Source: Pseudotamlana haliotis (GTDB lineage: Bacteria > Bacteroidota > Bacteroidia > Flavobacteriales > Flavobacteriaceae). From it: a DNA stretch of 64,000 nucleotides. The notes under the pieces are model-generated. The model saw only the letters and a program-made list of their open reading frames with translations, did no database searches and was not told the origin of the DNA. Of the stretch, positions 17,655 through 26,403 are shown piece by piece; within the stretch, counting starts at the first letter, position 1, and each line of letters starts with the position of its first letter. The stretch spans positions 186,001 through 250,000 of the forward strand of contig NZ_WAAT01000022.1 of the NCBI RefSeq assembly GCF_008806375.1. Reading direction: 5' to 3'. The position numbers were made by a program, and so were the translations under genes.

Positions 17655-17662
17655 TAAGTTTG
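17655..17662 (+). promoter_or_regulatory. Possible -7 element of panC
   Basis: TAAGTTTG matches the flavobacterial TAnnTTTG box and lies 24 bases before the panC GTG. No TTG is found at the expected -33 distance, so this is a partial match. Confidence 0.4.
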
Positions 17663-17686
17663 CACCCGTTAATTTTATATTAAATC

Positions 17687-18538
17687 GTGGAAGTTTACTC
17701 AGAAAAACAACAAATTACGGTCGCTCTAGAGGCGGTGAAAGCAAAGAATCTATCAGTTGGTTTCGTACCTACTATGGGCGCATTGCACCAAGGTCATTTA
17801 GAATTGGTTAGAAAGGCTTTGTTAGAAAATGACCAAGTTGTGGTAAGCATTTTTGTAAACCCAACACAGTTTGATAACAAGGAAGATTTAGAGAAGTATC
17901 CGAGAACATTAGAAACAGATGTTAATCTCCTTAAGGAAGTTCACCCAAATCGTATCATGGTTTATGCTCCTTCTGTGACAGATGTTTATGAGGATGAGTT
18001 AAAATCACAACATTTCGATTTCGATGGTTTAGAACATGAAATGGAAGGGAAGTTTAGATCCGGTCATTTTGACGGTGTAGGAACCATCGTAAAACGTTTG
18101 TTTGAAATTGTAAAACCAGACAACGCTTATTTTGGAGAAAAGGATTTTCAGCAGTTAGCCATTATTAAAAAAATGGTTGAAAAACATGACATACCTGTCA
18201 ATATTGTACCTTGTATTATTTATCGGGAAATGAATGGTTTAGCTATGAGTTCACGTAATGCAAGGCTTAAGCCTGAATATAAAGAAGCCGCACCATTTAT
18301 TTACAAAACATTAACAGCTGCCAAAGCTAAATTTGGCACAGAAAGTGCAGTTGAAGTTATGGAATGGGTTGAAAAACAGTTTTATACGCATGATTTATTG
18401 AAGTTGGAATATTTCATTATTGCCGATGAAGACACCTTGAAAACCGTAACAAAAAAAATAGAATTTAAAAAATATAGAGCGTTTATTGCGGTTTATGCCG
18501 ATGATATCAGACTTATTGATAATATAGCGCTAAATTAA
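17687..18538 (+). CDS. panC: Pantothenate synthetase (pantoate-beta-alanine ligase)
   Basis: Joins pantoate and beta-alanine using ATP to make pantothenate, the precursor of coenzyme A. The 283-residue protein shows the nucleotidyltransferase HIGH-type motif in [30 protein letters not shown] and the KMSKS-equivalent loop MSSRN. Start is GTG 17687 (reads MEVYSEKQQ); an alternative upstream ATG in frame is absent. panD, which supplies beta-alanine, follows 13 bases later, so the two consecutive steps are adjacent. Confidence 0.96.
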   Translation: MEVYSEKQQITVALEAVKAKNLSVGFVPTMGALHQGHLELVRKALLENDQVVVSIFVNPTQFDNKEDLEKYPRTLETDVNLLKEVHPNRIMVYAPSVTDVYEDELKSQHFDFDGLEHEMEGKFRSGHFDGVGTIVKRLFEIVKPDNAYFGEKDFQQLAIIKKMVEKHDIPVNIVPCIIYREMNGLAMSSRNARLKPEYKEAAPFIYKTLTAAKAKFGTESAVEVMEWVEKQFYTHDLLKLEYFIIADEDTLKTVTKKIEFKKYRAFIAVYADDIRLIDNIALN

Positions 18539-18547
18539 TTACCTTTG
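18516..18547 (+). promoter_or_regulatory. Internal promoter of panD
   Basis: TTG (18516-18518), 21 bases, then TACCTTTG (18540-18547). The -7 box straddles the end of panC and lies only four bases before the panD ATG, so transcripts from it would be leaderless or nearly so. Confidence 0.5.
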
Positions 18548-18551
18548 CCAG

Positions 18552-18902
18552 ATGCAAATTCACGTAGTAAAATCTAAAATTCATAGAGTTAAATGCACAG
18601 GTGCAGAACTCAATTATATAGGCAGTATTACCATTGATGAAGATCTGATGGAAGCCGCCAATATCATACAAGGCGAGAAAGTTCAGATTGTTAATAATGA
18701 TAACGGTGAACGCCTTGAGACCTATTGTATTCCAGGGCCTCGTAATTCTGGAGAAATCACTTTAAACGGTGCTGCCGCTAGAAAAGTGGCTGTTGGAGAT
18801 ACCTTGATACTAATTACATATGCTATCTTAGATATTGAAGAAGCTAAGGGGTTTAAACCAGCTTTGGTTTTTCCTGACGAAGCAACCAATTTGTTGAAAT
18901 AA
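18552..18902 (+). CDS. panD: Aspartate 1-decarboxylase (proenzyme)
   Basis: Decarboxylates aspartate to beta-alanine for PanC. The 116-residue proenzyme cleaves itself between Gly24 and Ser25 in YIGSITID, turning Ser25 into the pyruvoyl group. Lys9 in VKSKIHR, Tyr58-type TYCIPG and the [12 protein letters not shown] segment are all family-conserved. Full length. It lies between panC and the membrane protein gene, four bases before the latter. Confidence 0.96.
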   Translation: MQIHVVKSKIHRVKCTGAELNYIGSITIDEDLMEAANIIQGEKVQIVNNDNGERLETYCIPGPRNSGEITLNGAAARKVAVGDTLILITYAILDIEEAKGFKPALVFPDEATNLLK

Positions 18903-18906
18903 ACGC

Positions 18907-19866
18907 TTGAGCCAGAAAACAAAAAATCTTTTTAAGATCATACTCCCGCTATTGTTGGGAGTTTTTTTAATCTGGTACTCCCTGTCTAAAGTTTCTGTTG
19001 ATAAATTATTGGTTTATGCTAGAAACGCCGATTATACATGGATTGTTTTCGGGATGTTTTTAGGACTTTTAAGCCACATGTCCAGAGCCTATCGTTGGCG
19101 GTTTATGTTAACGCCAATGGGCTATCATATCAAGTATGGGAATAGTTTTATGGCGGTATTTGCTGCTTACTTGATAAATTATACGATACCACGAGCAGGT
19201 GAAGTTGCACGAGCTTCATTATTAGCTAATTATGAAGATGTGCCTTTTGAAAAGGGCTTTGGAACAATAGTCGCCGAACGTATAGCAGATATGGTCGTGA
19301 TGTTAGGGATTATGACAATTACGCTTTTTTTGCAATTTGATTTTATCTACGGGTTTTTAATTGAAAAATTGAATGTCACCAATATCATATTACTCATAGT
19401 TGTTGGGGTTGTTTTATTTATAGTAGCTGCTTTTTTTATTAGTAGAAGTCATTCAAAAATAGCATTGAAAATCAAGAGTTTTGTAGGCGGATTAATAGAA
19501 GGTGTACTTAGTATTTTTAAAATGAAAAATAAGTGGGCTTATATTTTTCATACCCTTTTTATTTGGGGCATGTATGTGCTCATGTTTTATGTAACCACTT
19601 TTGCTATTAAAGAATTAGGTGTGGTTTCTCCTGGCGCTATTTTAGTCGGTTTTATTTCTGCAAGTTTTAGTATTGCTGCTACCAACGGTGGTATCGGGTC
19701 TTACCCTTTAGCTGTTTTTGCTGCGTTTTCATTGTTTGGTATTCCTGAAGAACCAAGTATTGCTTATGGTTGGATTATGTGGGCTTCTCAAACCCTTGTT
19801 ATTATTGTCTGCGGTGGTTTGTCCTTATTATATCTTCCTATTTACAATCGTATAAGCAAAAAGTAA
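18907..19866 (+). CDS. Flippase-like integral membrane protein (LPG synthase TM-region / UPF0104 family)
   Basis: A 319-residue protein with about eight hydrophobic segments. It resembles the transmembrane region of lysylphosphatidylglycerol synthases without the cytoplasmic transferase domain. Family features are SHMSRAYRWRFML, the NYTIPRAGEVARASLLANYEDVPFEKGFGTIVAERIADM stretch (split here: NYTIPRAGEVARAS then the GFGTIVAERIAD motif) and SIAATNGGIGSYPLAV. Proteins of this type are thought to move lipids across the inner membrane; the substrate here is unknown. Starts with TTG four bases after panD and is probably cotranscribed with it. Confidence 0.85.
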   Translation: MSQKTKNLFKIILPLLLGVFLIWYSLSKVSVDKLLVYARNADYTWIVFGMFLGLLSHMSRAYRWRFMLTPMGYHIKYGNSFMAVFAAYLINYTIPRAGEVARASLLANYEDVPFEKGFGTIVAERIADMVVMLGIMTITLFLQFDFIYGFLIEKLNVTNIILLIVVGVVLFIVAAFFISRSHSKIALKIKSFVGGLIEGVLSIFKMKNKWAYIFHTLFIWGMYVLMFYVTTFAIKELGVVSPGAILVGFISASFSIAATNGGIGSYPLAVFAAFSLFGIPEEPSIAYGWIMWASQTLVIIVCGGLSLLYLPIYNRISKK

Positions 19867-19964
19867 GTTCCTTTTTGAGTAAGCCGTACTTCGTAAAACT
19901 TTGCTTTTAAACTCTAGGTTAATTTATTACCTTGGCCAATCGAACCAAAAACCAAATATTTAAG

Positions 19965-21113
19965 ATGAAACACCTACTTTTTATTTTATTGTTTACCATA
20001 TCAAGCACTTATATAGGGGCGCAAGTTAAATATCAAAACTTTCATTCTGCGAAATTAGGGGAGGATCGCCAATTGAAAATTCAATTACCACGGAATTATG
20101 ATAAGGAAAACAAAAGCTATCCGTTAATTCTTGTTCTAGATGCAGATTATATGTTTGAGGCTGTTGCCGGAAATGTAGATTATTTCTCTTATTGGGAAGA
20201 TATGCCACCTGCAGTTGTTGTTGGTGTGAATCAGTTAAATAAACGTTATGATGATTGTATGTACTCTGAGCAAAACTCATTGCCAATAGATACTGGTGCT
20301 GCTTTTTTTGAGTTTCTTGGTTTAGAGCTTATTCCACATATAGAAAAAAAATATGGCACAGGTCGTTTTAAAGCAGTTATAGGGCACAGTGAATCGGCTA
20401 ATTTTATTAATTACTATTTATTAAAGCCCCAACCTTTATTTCAATCTTATGTAGCTATTAGTCCAGATTTAGCACCTAACATGTTAGAGTATCTTCCTGA
20501 GGCCATAGGTAAAGTGCAGTCTAAAACATTCTATTACTTGGCTAATACCGATAATGATACAGAGTCTATAAAAGGAATGACTGATGCATTGGATACTGAT
20601 ATTTCAGCCGTTGAAAATGATATGCTCGTTTATAATTTTAATAATTTTAAAGATCCTTCGCATTATTCAGTGCCTACTAGTGCGATTCCTGTGGCTTTAG
20701 AAAAAATGTTTAAAATATATCAGCCTATTTCTAAAAAGGAATATCAAGAAGTTATTTTAGAATTAGAAACTTCTCCTGTGTTGTATCTTCAAGAGAAGTA
20801 CCAAGAAATTAGTGAGGTCTTAGGTGTTGAAAAGCCTATTTTGATTAATGATTTTAAAGCGATTGCTGCCGCTATTGAGAAAAAGGAAGCTTACGAATAT
20901 TATGAAGAATTAGGTAAAATGGCTAGAAAATTTTATCCTGAAACTTTACTAGGAGGTTATTATATTGGAAGGTTTTATGAAGAAACTGGTGAAACTAAAC
21001 GCGCTATGCGAACGTACCAGTCGGCTTACACTTTAGATGAAATTGCCGGTATTACAAAAGACGAAGTTATAGATAGAGCCGATTTAATAAAAGCCGATTT
21101 CGGTTATAATTAA
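19965..21113 (+). CDS. Exported alpha/beta hydrolase, esterase D-like, with TPR-like tail
   Basis: An enzyme of the esterase/enterochelin-esterase fold. Start set at ATG 19965, which begins a good signal peptide (MKHLLFILLFTISSTYIGAQ); the TTG further up adds only a non-signal leader. The core shows YPLILVLDADYMFEAVAGNVDYF and the nucleophile elbow VIGHSESANF (Gly-His-Ser-Glu-Ser); the catalytic His is probably in DPSHYSVPTSAIP. About 120 helical residues follow, resembling a TPR-type tail (YYIGRFYEETGETKRAMRTYQSA). Substrate unknown; the periplasm or cell surface is its likely place. radA is 32 bases downstream. Confidence 0.83.
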   Translation: MKHLLFILLFTISSTYIGAQVKYQNFHSAKLGEDRQLKIQLPRNYDKENKSYPLILVLDADYMFEAVAGNVDYFSYWEDMPPAVVVGVNQLNKRYDDCMYSEQNSLPIDTGAAFFEFLGLELIPHIEKKYGTGRFKAVIGHSESANFINYYLLKPQPLFQSYVAISPDLAPNMLEYLPEAIGKVQSKTFYYLANTDNDTESIKGMTDALDTDISAVENDMLVYNFNNFKDPSHYSVPTSAIPVALEKMFKIYQPISKKEYQEVILELETSPVLYLQEKYQEISEVLGVEKPILINDFKAIAAAIEKKEAYEYYEELGKMARKFYPETLLGGYYIGRFYEETGETKRAMRTYQSAYTLDEIAGITKDEVIDRADLIKADFGYN

Positions 21114-21145
21114 TGTCTACACTTTTTTAAAAAATAACTCAATTC

Positions 21146-22504
21146 ATGGCGAAGGTAAAAACGACTTTTTTTTGTCAGAACTGCGGCACGCAGTTCGCGA
21201 AATGGCAGGGGCAATGTACAGCATGTAAAGATTGGAATACAATTGTAGAGGAGCTAGTACAGAAGCCAGAAAAAAGTGATTGGAAAACACCTACGTCTCC
21301 AAAGAAACGATCTGCAGTTCCCTTATTAATTAATCAAATAGACACTTCTAAAGAACCTCGATTAAATACTTTTGATGGTGAGTTAAATCGGGTTCTGGGA
21401 GGCGGTATCGTACCTGGGTCTTTAACCTTGTTAGGCGGAGAGCCTGGAATTGGTAAAAGTACTTTGTTACTTCAGGTGTCGTTAGGGTTGCCTTATAAAA
21501 CGCTTTATGTTTCAGGTGAAGAGAGTCAGAAGCAGATTAAGATGCGCGCCGAAAGAGTTAATCCGAATAACAGTAATTGCTATATTCTAACCGAAACCAA
21601 GACTCAAAATATATTCAAGCAAATAGAAACTTTAGAGCCAGATATTGTCATTATTGATTCCATACAGACCTTGCATAGTGACTATATTGAATCTTCTTCA
21701 GGAAGTATCTCTCAAATCAAGGAGTGTACCACTGAGCTTATCAAATTTGCCAAAGAAACGGCAACACCTGTTTTACTGATTGGTCATATTACCAAAGACG
21801 GACATATTGCAGGGCCTAAAATTTTAGAGCATATGGTTGATACGGTTTTGCAGTTTGAAGGAGACCGTAACCATGTATTCCGAATTTTACGCGCACACAA
21901 AAACCGTTTTGGTTCTACTAATGAATTAGGGATTTATGAAATGCAAGGTTCAGGACTTCGTGAAGTTTCTAATCCTTCAGAAATTTTAATATCTAAAAAG
22001 GATGAGGAATTGTCTGGGAACGCCATTGCAGCTACTTTAGAGGGTATGCGTCCTTTGATGATAGAAGTTCAAGCTTTAGTGAGTACCGCAGTTTATGGTA
22101 CGCCTCAGCGCTCTGCCACTGGTTTTAATGCCAAACGTTTAAATATGTTGTTGGCGGTTTTAGAAAAGCGTGCTGGTTTTCGCTTGGGTGCAAAAGATGT
22201 TTTTCTAAATATAACAGGAGGGATTACTGTTGATGATCCGGCGATTGATTTGGCGGTAGTGGCTTCTATTTTATCTTCAAATGAAGATGTTTCTATTCCA
22301 AAAGATTATTGTTTTGCTGCCGAAGTTGGTCTTTCAGGAGAAATTCGTCCGGTACAACGTGTGGAACAACGTATTTTGGAAGCTGAAAAACTAGGGTTTG
22401 CTACTATTTTTGTGTCTAAATACAATAAGATTTCATTACAAAATACAGCGATTAAAATACAGCTTATTTCCAAAATGGAAGATCTGGTAGATTTTTTGGT
22501 GTAA
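21146..22504 (+). CDS. radA: DNA repair protein RadA (branch-migration ATPase)
   Basis: A RecA-like ATPase that promotes branch migration in recombination. At 452 residues it has the full architecture: a four-cysteine zinc finger (Cys10, Cys13, Cys24, Cys27), Walker A GEPGIGKST, Walker B IVIIDSIQTL, the RadA-specific KNRFG motif (HKNRFGSTNELG) and a C-terminal Lon-protease-like domain (FNAKRLNMLLAVLEKRAGFRLGAKD, AEVGLSGEIRPV). The gene ends 19 bases from a convergent small gene, without a clear terminator. Confidence 0.97.
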   Translation: MAKVKTTFFCQNCGTQFAKWQGQCTACKDWNTIVEELVQKPEKSDWKTPTSPKKRSAVPLLINQIDTSKEPRLNTFDGELNRVLGGGIVPGSLTLLGGEPGIGKSTLLLQVSLGLPYKTLYVSGEESQKQIKMRAERVNPNNSNCYILTETKTQNIFKQIETLEPDIVIIDSIQTLHSDYIESSSGSISQIKECTTELIKFAKETATPVLLIGHITKDGHIAGPKILEHMVDTVLQFEGDRNHVFRILRAHKNRFGSTNELGIYEMQGSGLREVSNPSEILISKKDEELSGNAIAATLEGMRPLMIEVQALVSTAVYGTPQRSATGFNAKRLNMLLAVLEKRAGFRLGAKDVFLNITGGITVDDPAIDLAVVASILSSNEDVSIPKDYCFAAEVGLSGEIRPVQRVEQRILEAEKLGFATIFVSKYNKISLQNTAIKIQLISKMEDLVDFLV

Positions 22505-22523
22505 AAAACCAGAAGTGAAAAGT

Positions 22524-22778
22524 CTATTTCTCTTTGTTGTATTTTTTATGCTCGATTTGCTTTTTTTCTAAAATGGCATAAAACTTTCGAGGTGAAATTT
22601 TAAGGTCTTTTGTGATATCACTTACCTTTTTCTTTCCCTTTTTGTAGAGTTTTAAATTTTTAGTGACTTCTTTATTGAAGAAATGAATTTCTAGTTTCTC
22701 AATAATTTGCAATGCTGTTAAATTAGAGTCATTGGCATAGGTTTCAATTTCAGATTTAATGTTTGATAAATGGCTCAT
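22524..22778 (-). CDS. Small helical protein, possibly HTH
   Basis: An 84-residue, strongly basic protein (high Lys) that I do not recognise. It is predicted helical throughout. The C-terminal half, KKVSDITKDLKISPRKFYAILEKKQIEHKKY, reads like a helix-turn-helix (a short turn at LKIS then a recognition-like helix). The gene has a good ATG start and lies 45 bases downstream of an outer-membrane protein gene on the same strand. It is convergent with radA. DNA binding is only a guess. Confidence 0.55.
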   Translation of the reverse strand: MSHLSNIKSEIETYANDSNLTALQIIEKLEIHFFNKEVTKNLKLYKKGKKKVSDITKDLKISPRKFYAILEKKQIEHKKYNKEK

Positions 22779-22823
22779 AAGTCTCTTTTTTAGTATTTTA
22801 AATCAATATTTTTGTGGGTGCGT

Positions 22824-23906
22824 TTATTTCATGCCTTTTTTCTTCACGCCAAAGCGGTATTGTAGCCCGGTCATGATAAATCTTTGGGCATCAGATAAAC
22901 TATATTCCCCTCGAAACATCCAGTGTTTGTTAATTTGTAAATTAAAACCCATTTGAAACGTTACCGTTTGTATGAGCTCTTTTTTAATGCGATAATCTAC
23001 TTCAGTAGTAAACAACCCGCTTTCATTTACCTTATCTTTAATAGTGTGTAGTGCTTGATTTTGTGCTTGCAATTTTATTTTCTCTGCAGTACCTGTTTCT
23101 GGTGCTTTGATGATGGCTTCATTACTGGCTACTTTGTCGTCAACTCTCTGATTAAAGGTGTCATTTAAATCGGGGAATACTTCATCCAAACCAATGTTGC
23201 CTTCACTTCCCTTAGCACCTATAAAGTTTCGGTACATGACACCTGCGTATGGTGCCAAAAAGAAGTCTTTGCGCTTTTTGGATAGGCCAAAACGATAGCC
23301 GCCACGAGCAGATAAGGTAGCGTAACCTACCTGGTCTTTTAATAAATCGGTGTCTGTACGTGAATAGTTGAAATCTGTACTTAAAAAGTAACCATTCCAA
23401 CCAAATATTAAGGTGGTACCCAAGCCATATGTATTTGCATTAAATTCTACATTGGAAGAAAATTGAGGTAACTGTAAAATGACTTCTCCGGTAGCGTCTT
23501 TCCATGTAGGTTGAAGGGTTACTTGCGTGCCTCCCCTTACCGCTGAAAATAATCCGTAAACATTCATAAAGGGTAAAATCCAGGCATCTGCCCTTAAATT
23601 TATACCATTTGATGTGGCGCTAACCTGAGTGAAATTTAAGGTTTCTACATTTAGTACATCCGAGAAATCTTTGCCTCCAATTCTAAGATCAAATTCTGTG
23701 ATTTCTAGATCCATATACACATTTACATAATTGGCATTTATACCAAAAGGCAATTGAAGCTGATCAGCAAACCCCTTGTCGGCTGCTTTTTGTCCCCAAA
23801 TGGGTAAGACATAAGGGTAAGTAATGGAGTCTTTTAATTTTTCCTGAGCTTTTAAGTTAAAAGAGACCACTAGCAAAGCAGCTAAACATAAGGTGATTTG
23901 TTTCAT
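22824..23906 (-). CDS. Outer-membrane beta-barrel protein of unknown function
   Basis: A 360-residue exported protein: signal peptide MKQITLCLAALLVVSFNLKAQ, then mostly amphipathic beta strands (GINLRADAWILPFMNVYGLFSAV, YGLGTTLIFGWNGYFLSTDFNYS, ARGGYRFGLS). The C-terminus is strand-rich and ends QYRFGVKKKGMK. A charged helical insert with DKVASNEAIIKAPETGTAEKIKLQ lies near residue 275. It sits downstream of three sulfatase genes on the same strand with a 125-base gap, so it might be a channel expressed with them, but this is only positional. No specific family recognised. Confidence 0.7.
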   Translation of the reverse strand: MKQITLCLAALLVVSFNLKAQEKLKDSITYPYVLPIWGQKAADKGFADQLQLPFGINANYVNVYMDLEITEFDLRIGGKDFSDVLNVETLNFTQVSATSNGINLRADAWILPFMNVYGLFSAVRGGTQVTLQPTWKDATGEVILQLPQFSSNVEFNANTYGLGTTLIFGWNGYFLSTDFNYSRTDTDLLKDQVGYATLSARGGYRFGLSKKRKDFFLAPYAGVMYRNFIGAKGSEGNIGLDEVFPDLNDTFNQRVDDKVASNEAIIKAPETGTAEKIKLQAQNQALHTIKDKVNESGLFTTEVDYRIKKELIQTVTFQMGFNLQINKHWMFRGEYSLSDAQRFIMTGLQYRFGVKKKGMK

Positions 23907-24031
23907 GTATTAGTAATTAATTTTTGTGTTTAATTTTATTTTCTAAAGTTTTTGCTGCTTTTTCGCAAGACGTTACATGTTCTGTAGCCCTTAAAGTTGA
24001 TTGCCGTAAACTAATTGTTGTTCTCATGCTT

Positions 24032-26386
24032 CTAGTTTTTCAATTCAATATTAACTTCTATAATATGTCCTTGAAACTTAGCTGGAGCGACATAATTTTT
24101 GGTTACAGGCGAACCTGAGTCTTCTCCTATACCAAAGGTGTCGATTCCGTATCGACCTGCTACTGTCTCTTCAACACGCAATTCACATGTTTTTTCATTA
24201 TTGATGTATAAGGTAAATAAACCGCCTTTTCCAGCTCCTCCACCGTCATATTTAAAATCAAGCTTTACCGAAACTAATCCATCAGGAAGTTTTTTAGTTG
24301 ACTTTAAAGTAGAAACCTCTTCAAAATAATTGTAAAGAAAAGTGGGGTACCCATCTTTAACGTATAATACATAGCCACCACTTAGTCCACCTAGAGCACT
24401 TATTACTCCTTCTTTGTGTTGTGCATCGGTTTCTAACATGGCTTCCATTGACCATGATTTGTTTTTGGTGTTTGGAGCAGCTGTTTCGGGCAATCTTGTT
24501 GCTCCTTCATAAAAAGTGAAACTAGTTCGGTCACCTAGTGGTGATGGCTTTGGAACTGTAAGACGCGCAGCACCACGATCATCTAATGGATACACCTCAT
24601 TCTTTTCGGCTTCTTCATCAAACAATTTTTTTAGTTCTTCCAATTTTTCAGGGTATTGGTCTGCAATATTTACAGCTTCTGAAAAGTCTTCTTCAATATT
24701 GTACAATTCCCACACTTCGTTTTCATAACCTGGTGCTACATCTTGTCGCCATGGTAATGTATGTTGGTGGGCAGCTACCCAGCCTTCATGATAGATGGCG
24801 CGGTTACTCAACACTTCAAAATATTGAGTAGTTCTGATTTCTGGTGCATTTGCATCAGTAAATGTGCTCATGAAAGATTTTCCTGCAATCGGCTTTTGCT
24901 TTACGCCATCCACATATTCAGGGAATTCCATTCCCGAAGCCTCTAAAATTGTAGGTACCACATCAATTATATGTAAAAACTGTGAGCGCATACCTCCTTT
25001 ATCTTTTATCACTTTTGGCCAAGTAACTACCATCGGGTTGCGGCTTCCACCAAAGTGAGAAGCTACCTGTTTTACCCAAGGGAAAGGAGTGTTTCCAGCA
25101 AACGCCCATCCAATAGGGAAGTGAGGCTCTGTAGTGGGACCACCAATTTCATCTTTTTTCTTTAAGTTTTCAGCAATTGTGCTTGGTATTCCATTTAAAG
25201 CCTTAATCTCATTGATGGTTCCATCCAAACCACCTTCTGAGCTTGCACCATTATCACCAACAATATACATAACAATCGTATTTTCGGCATCTGGCAATGC
25301 ACTTATTGCAGTTAGTAATCGGCCAATTTCATAATCAGTAAAGGCAAAGAATCCTGCGAAATTCTCGTACAATAGGGTGTAAAACTCTTTTTGCTCATCG
25401 TTAAGTGTTTCCCATTCAGGCACATTTTCGTTACGTGCTGAAAGTTTTGCGTCTGCAGGTATTATGCCCATTTCTTTTTGACGAGCATAGGTGATTTCAC
25501 GCTCCTTGTCCCAACCATGGTCAAATTTACCTTTAAATTTGTCTCTCCATTCTTTGGTAACATGGTGCGGGGCATGCATGGCACCAGGTGCGAAATACAT
25601 AAATACCGGTTTTTCTGGCGACATGGATTTTTGCAATTGCATCCAGCTAATTGCTCTGTCTGTCATATCCGTCATAAAGTGATAACCTTCTTCTGGTGTT
25701 TTATCTGCTTCGACAGGAACCGTGTTTTCAAATATTACAGGATAATATTGATTCGTTTCTCCTGCTTGAAACCCATAAAAATAATCGAACCCCATAGCCG
25801 TAGGCCAACGGTCAAACGGACCTGCAGCACTGGTTTCCCAATCGGGTGTGTTGTGATTTTTACCAAAAAAGGCTGTGTTAACACCGTTGCCCTTCATTAC
25901 TCTTCCTACCGTTGCTGTGCTTCTCGGAATCATGGTGTTGTAACTCGGAAATCCTGTTGCCCACTCAGGTAAAAAGCCGTTGGCGGCTTGGTGGTGGTTT
26001 CTACCTGTAAGAAGAGCAGCACGTGTGGGGCTACAAACAGCCGTTGTATGGAAACGGTTGTAGCTTAACCCTTCGCTGGCTAAAGAATCTAAATTTGGCG
26101 TAGGTATGGAGCCTCCAAAAGTACTAGTCATTCCAAAGCCAACATCATCCAGCAAAATTACAATAACGTTTGGGGCATCCTCTGGCGGACTTGGCATTTT
26201 AGGCCAAGCAGATTCAGATTCTGCATACGTTTTACCTATTTTTCCAGTAAATGCTGGGTCATCATACGGGAGCTTACTACCTTCTTTTTCATGATTTGTA
26301 ATTTTAGTTTGCTCTTGTCCGATTTGCTTACAAGCACCAAGAATTAGCACTGTTGCTAAGATGGGTAACACTTTTTTGTAAATCAT
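24032..26386 (-). CDS. Arylsulfatase, lipoprotein (third in the tandem)
   Basis: A type I formylglycine sulfatase of 784 residues that removes sulfate esters, most likely from algal glycans. Lipoprotein signal ILGAC with lipidated Cys19. The N-terminal alkaline-phosphatase fold shows the metal site in ILLDDVGFG and the signature CSPTRAALLTGR, in which Cys118 is converted to formylglycine by a maturase encoded elsewhere. Further sites are FGKNHN, APGAMHAPHH, VGDNGAS and SHFGGSRNPMV. An extra C-terminal beta-sandwich-like region of about 150 residues (YVLYVKDGYPTFLYNYFEE) exceeds the usual 500-550 residues. Last of three paralogues; probably the AtsA-like S1_4 group, from memory. Its FGKNHN differs from FGKWHN in the other two. 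Confidence 0.92.
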   Translation of the reverse strand: MIYKKVLPILATVLILGACKQIGQEQTKITNHEKEGSKLPYDDPAFTGKIGKTYAESESAWPKMPSPPEDAPNVIVILLDDVGFGMTSTFGGSIPTPNLDSLASEGLSYNRFHTTAVCSPTRAALLTGRNHHQAANGFLPEWATGFPSYNTMIPRSTATVGRVMKGNGVNTAFFGKNHNTPDWETSAAGPFDRWPTAMGFDYFYGFQAGETNQYYPVIFENTVPVEADKTPEEGYHFMTDMTDRAISWMQLQKSMSPEKPVFMYFAPGAMHAPHHVTKEWRDKFKGKFDHGWDKEREITYARQKEMGIIPADAKLSARNENVPEWETLNDEQKEFYTLLYENFAGFFAFTDYEIGRLLTAISALPDAENTIVMYIVGDNGASSEGGLDGTINEIKALNGIPSTIAENLKKKDEIGGPTTEPHFPIGWAFAGNTPFPWVKQVASHFGGSRNPMVVTWPKVIKDKGGMRSQFLHIIDVVPTILEASGMEFPEYVDGVKQKPIAGKSFMSTFTDANAPEIRTTQYFEVLSNRAIYHEGWVAAHQHTLPWRQDVAPGYENEVWELYNIEEDFSEAVNIADQYPEKLEELKKLFDEEAEKNEVYPLDDRGAARLTVPKPSPLGDRTSFTFYEGATRLPETAAPNTKNKSWSMEAMLETDAQHKEGVISALGGLSGGYVLYVKDGYPTFLYNYFEEVSTLKSTKKLPDGLVSVKLDFKYDGGGAGKGGLFTLYINNEKTCELRVEETVAGRYGIDTFGIGEDSGSPVTKNYVAPAKFQGHIIEVNIELKN

Positions 26387-26403
26387 ATTATTAAAGTTTT
26401 TAA

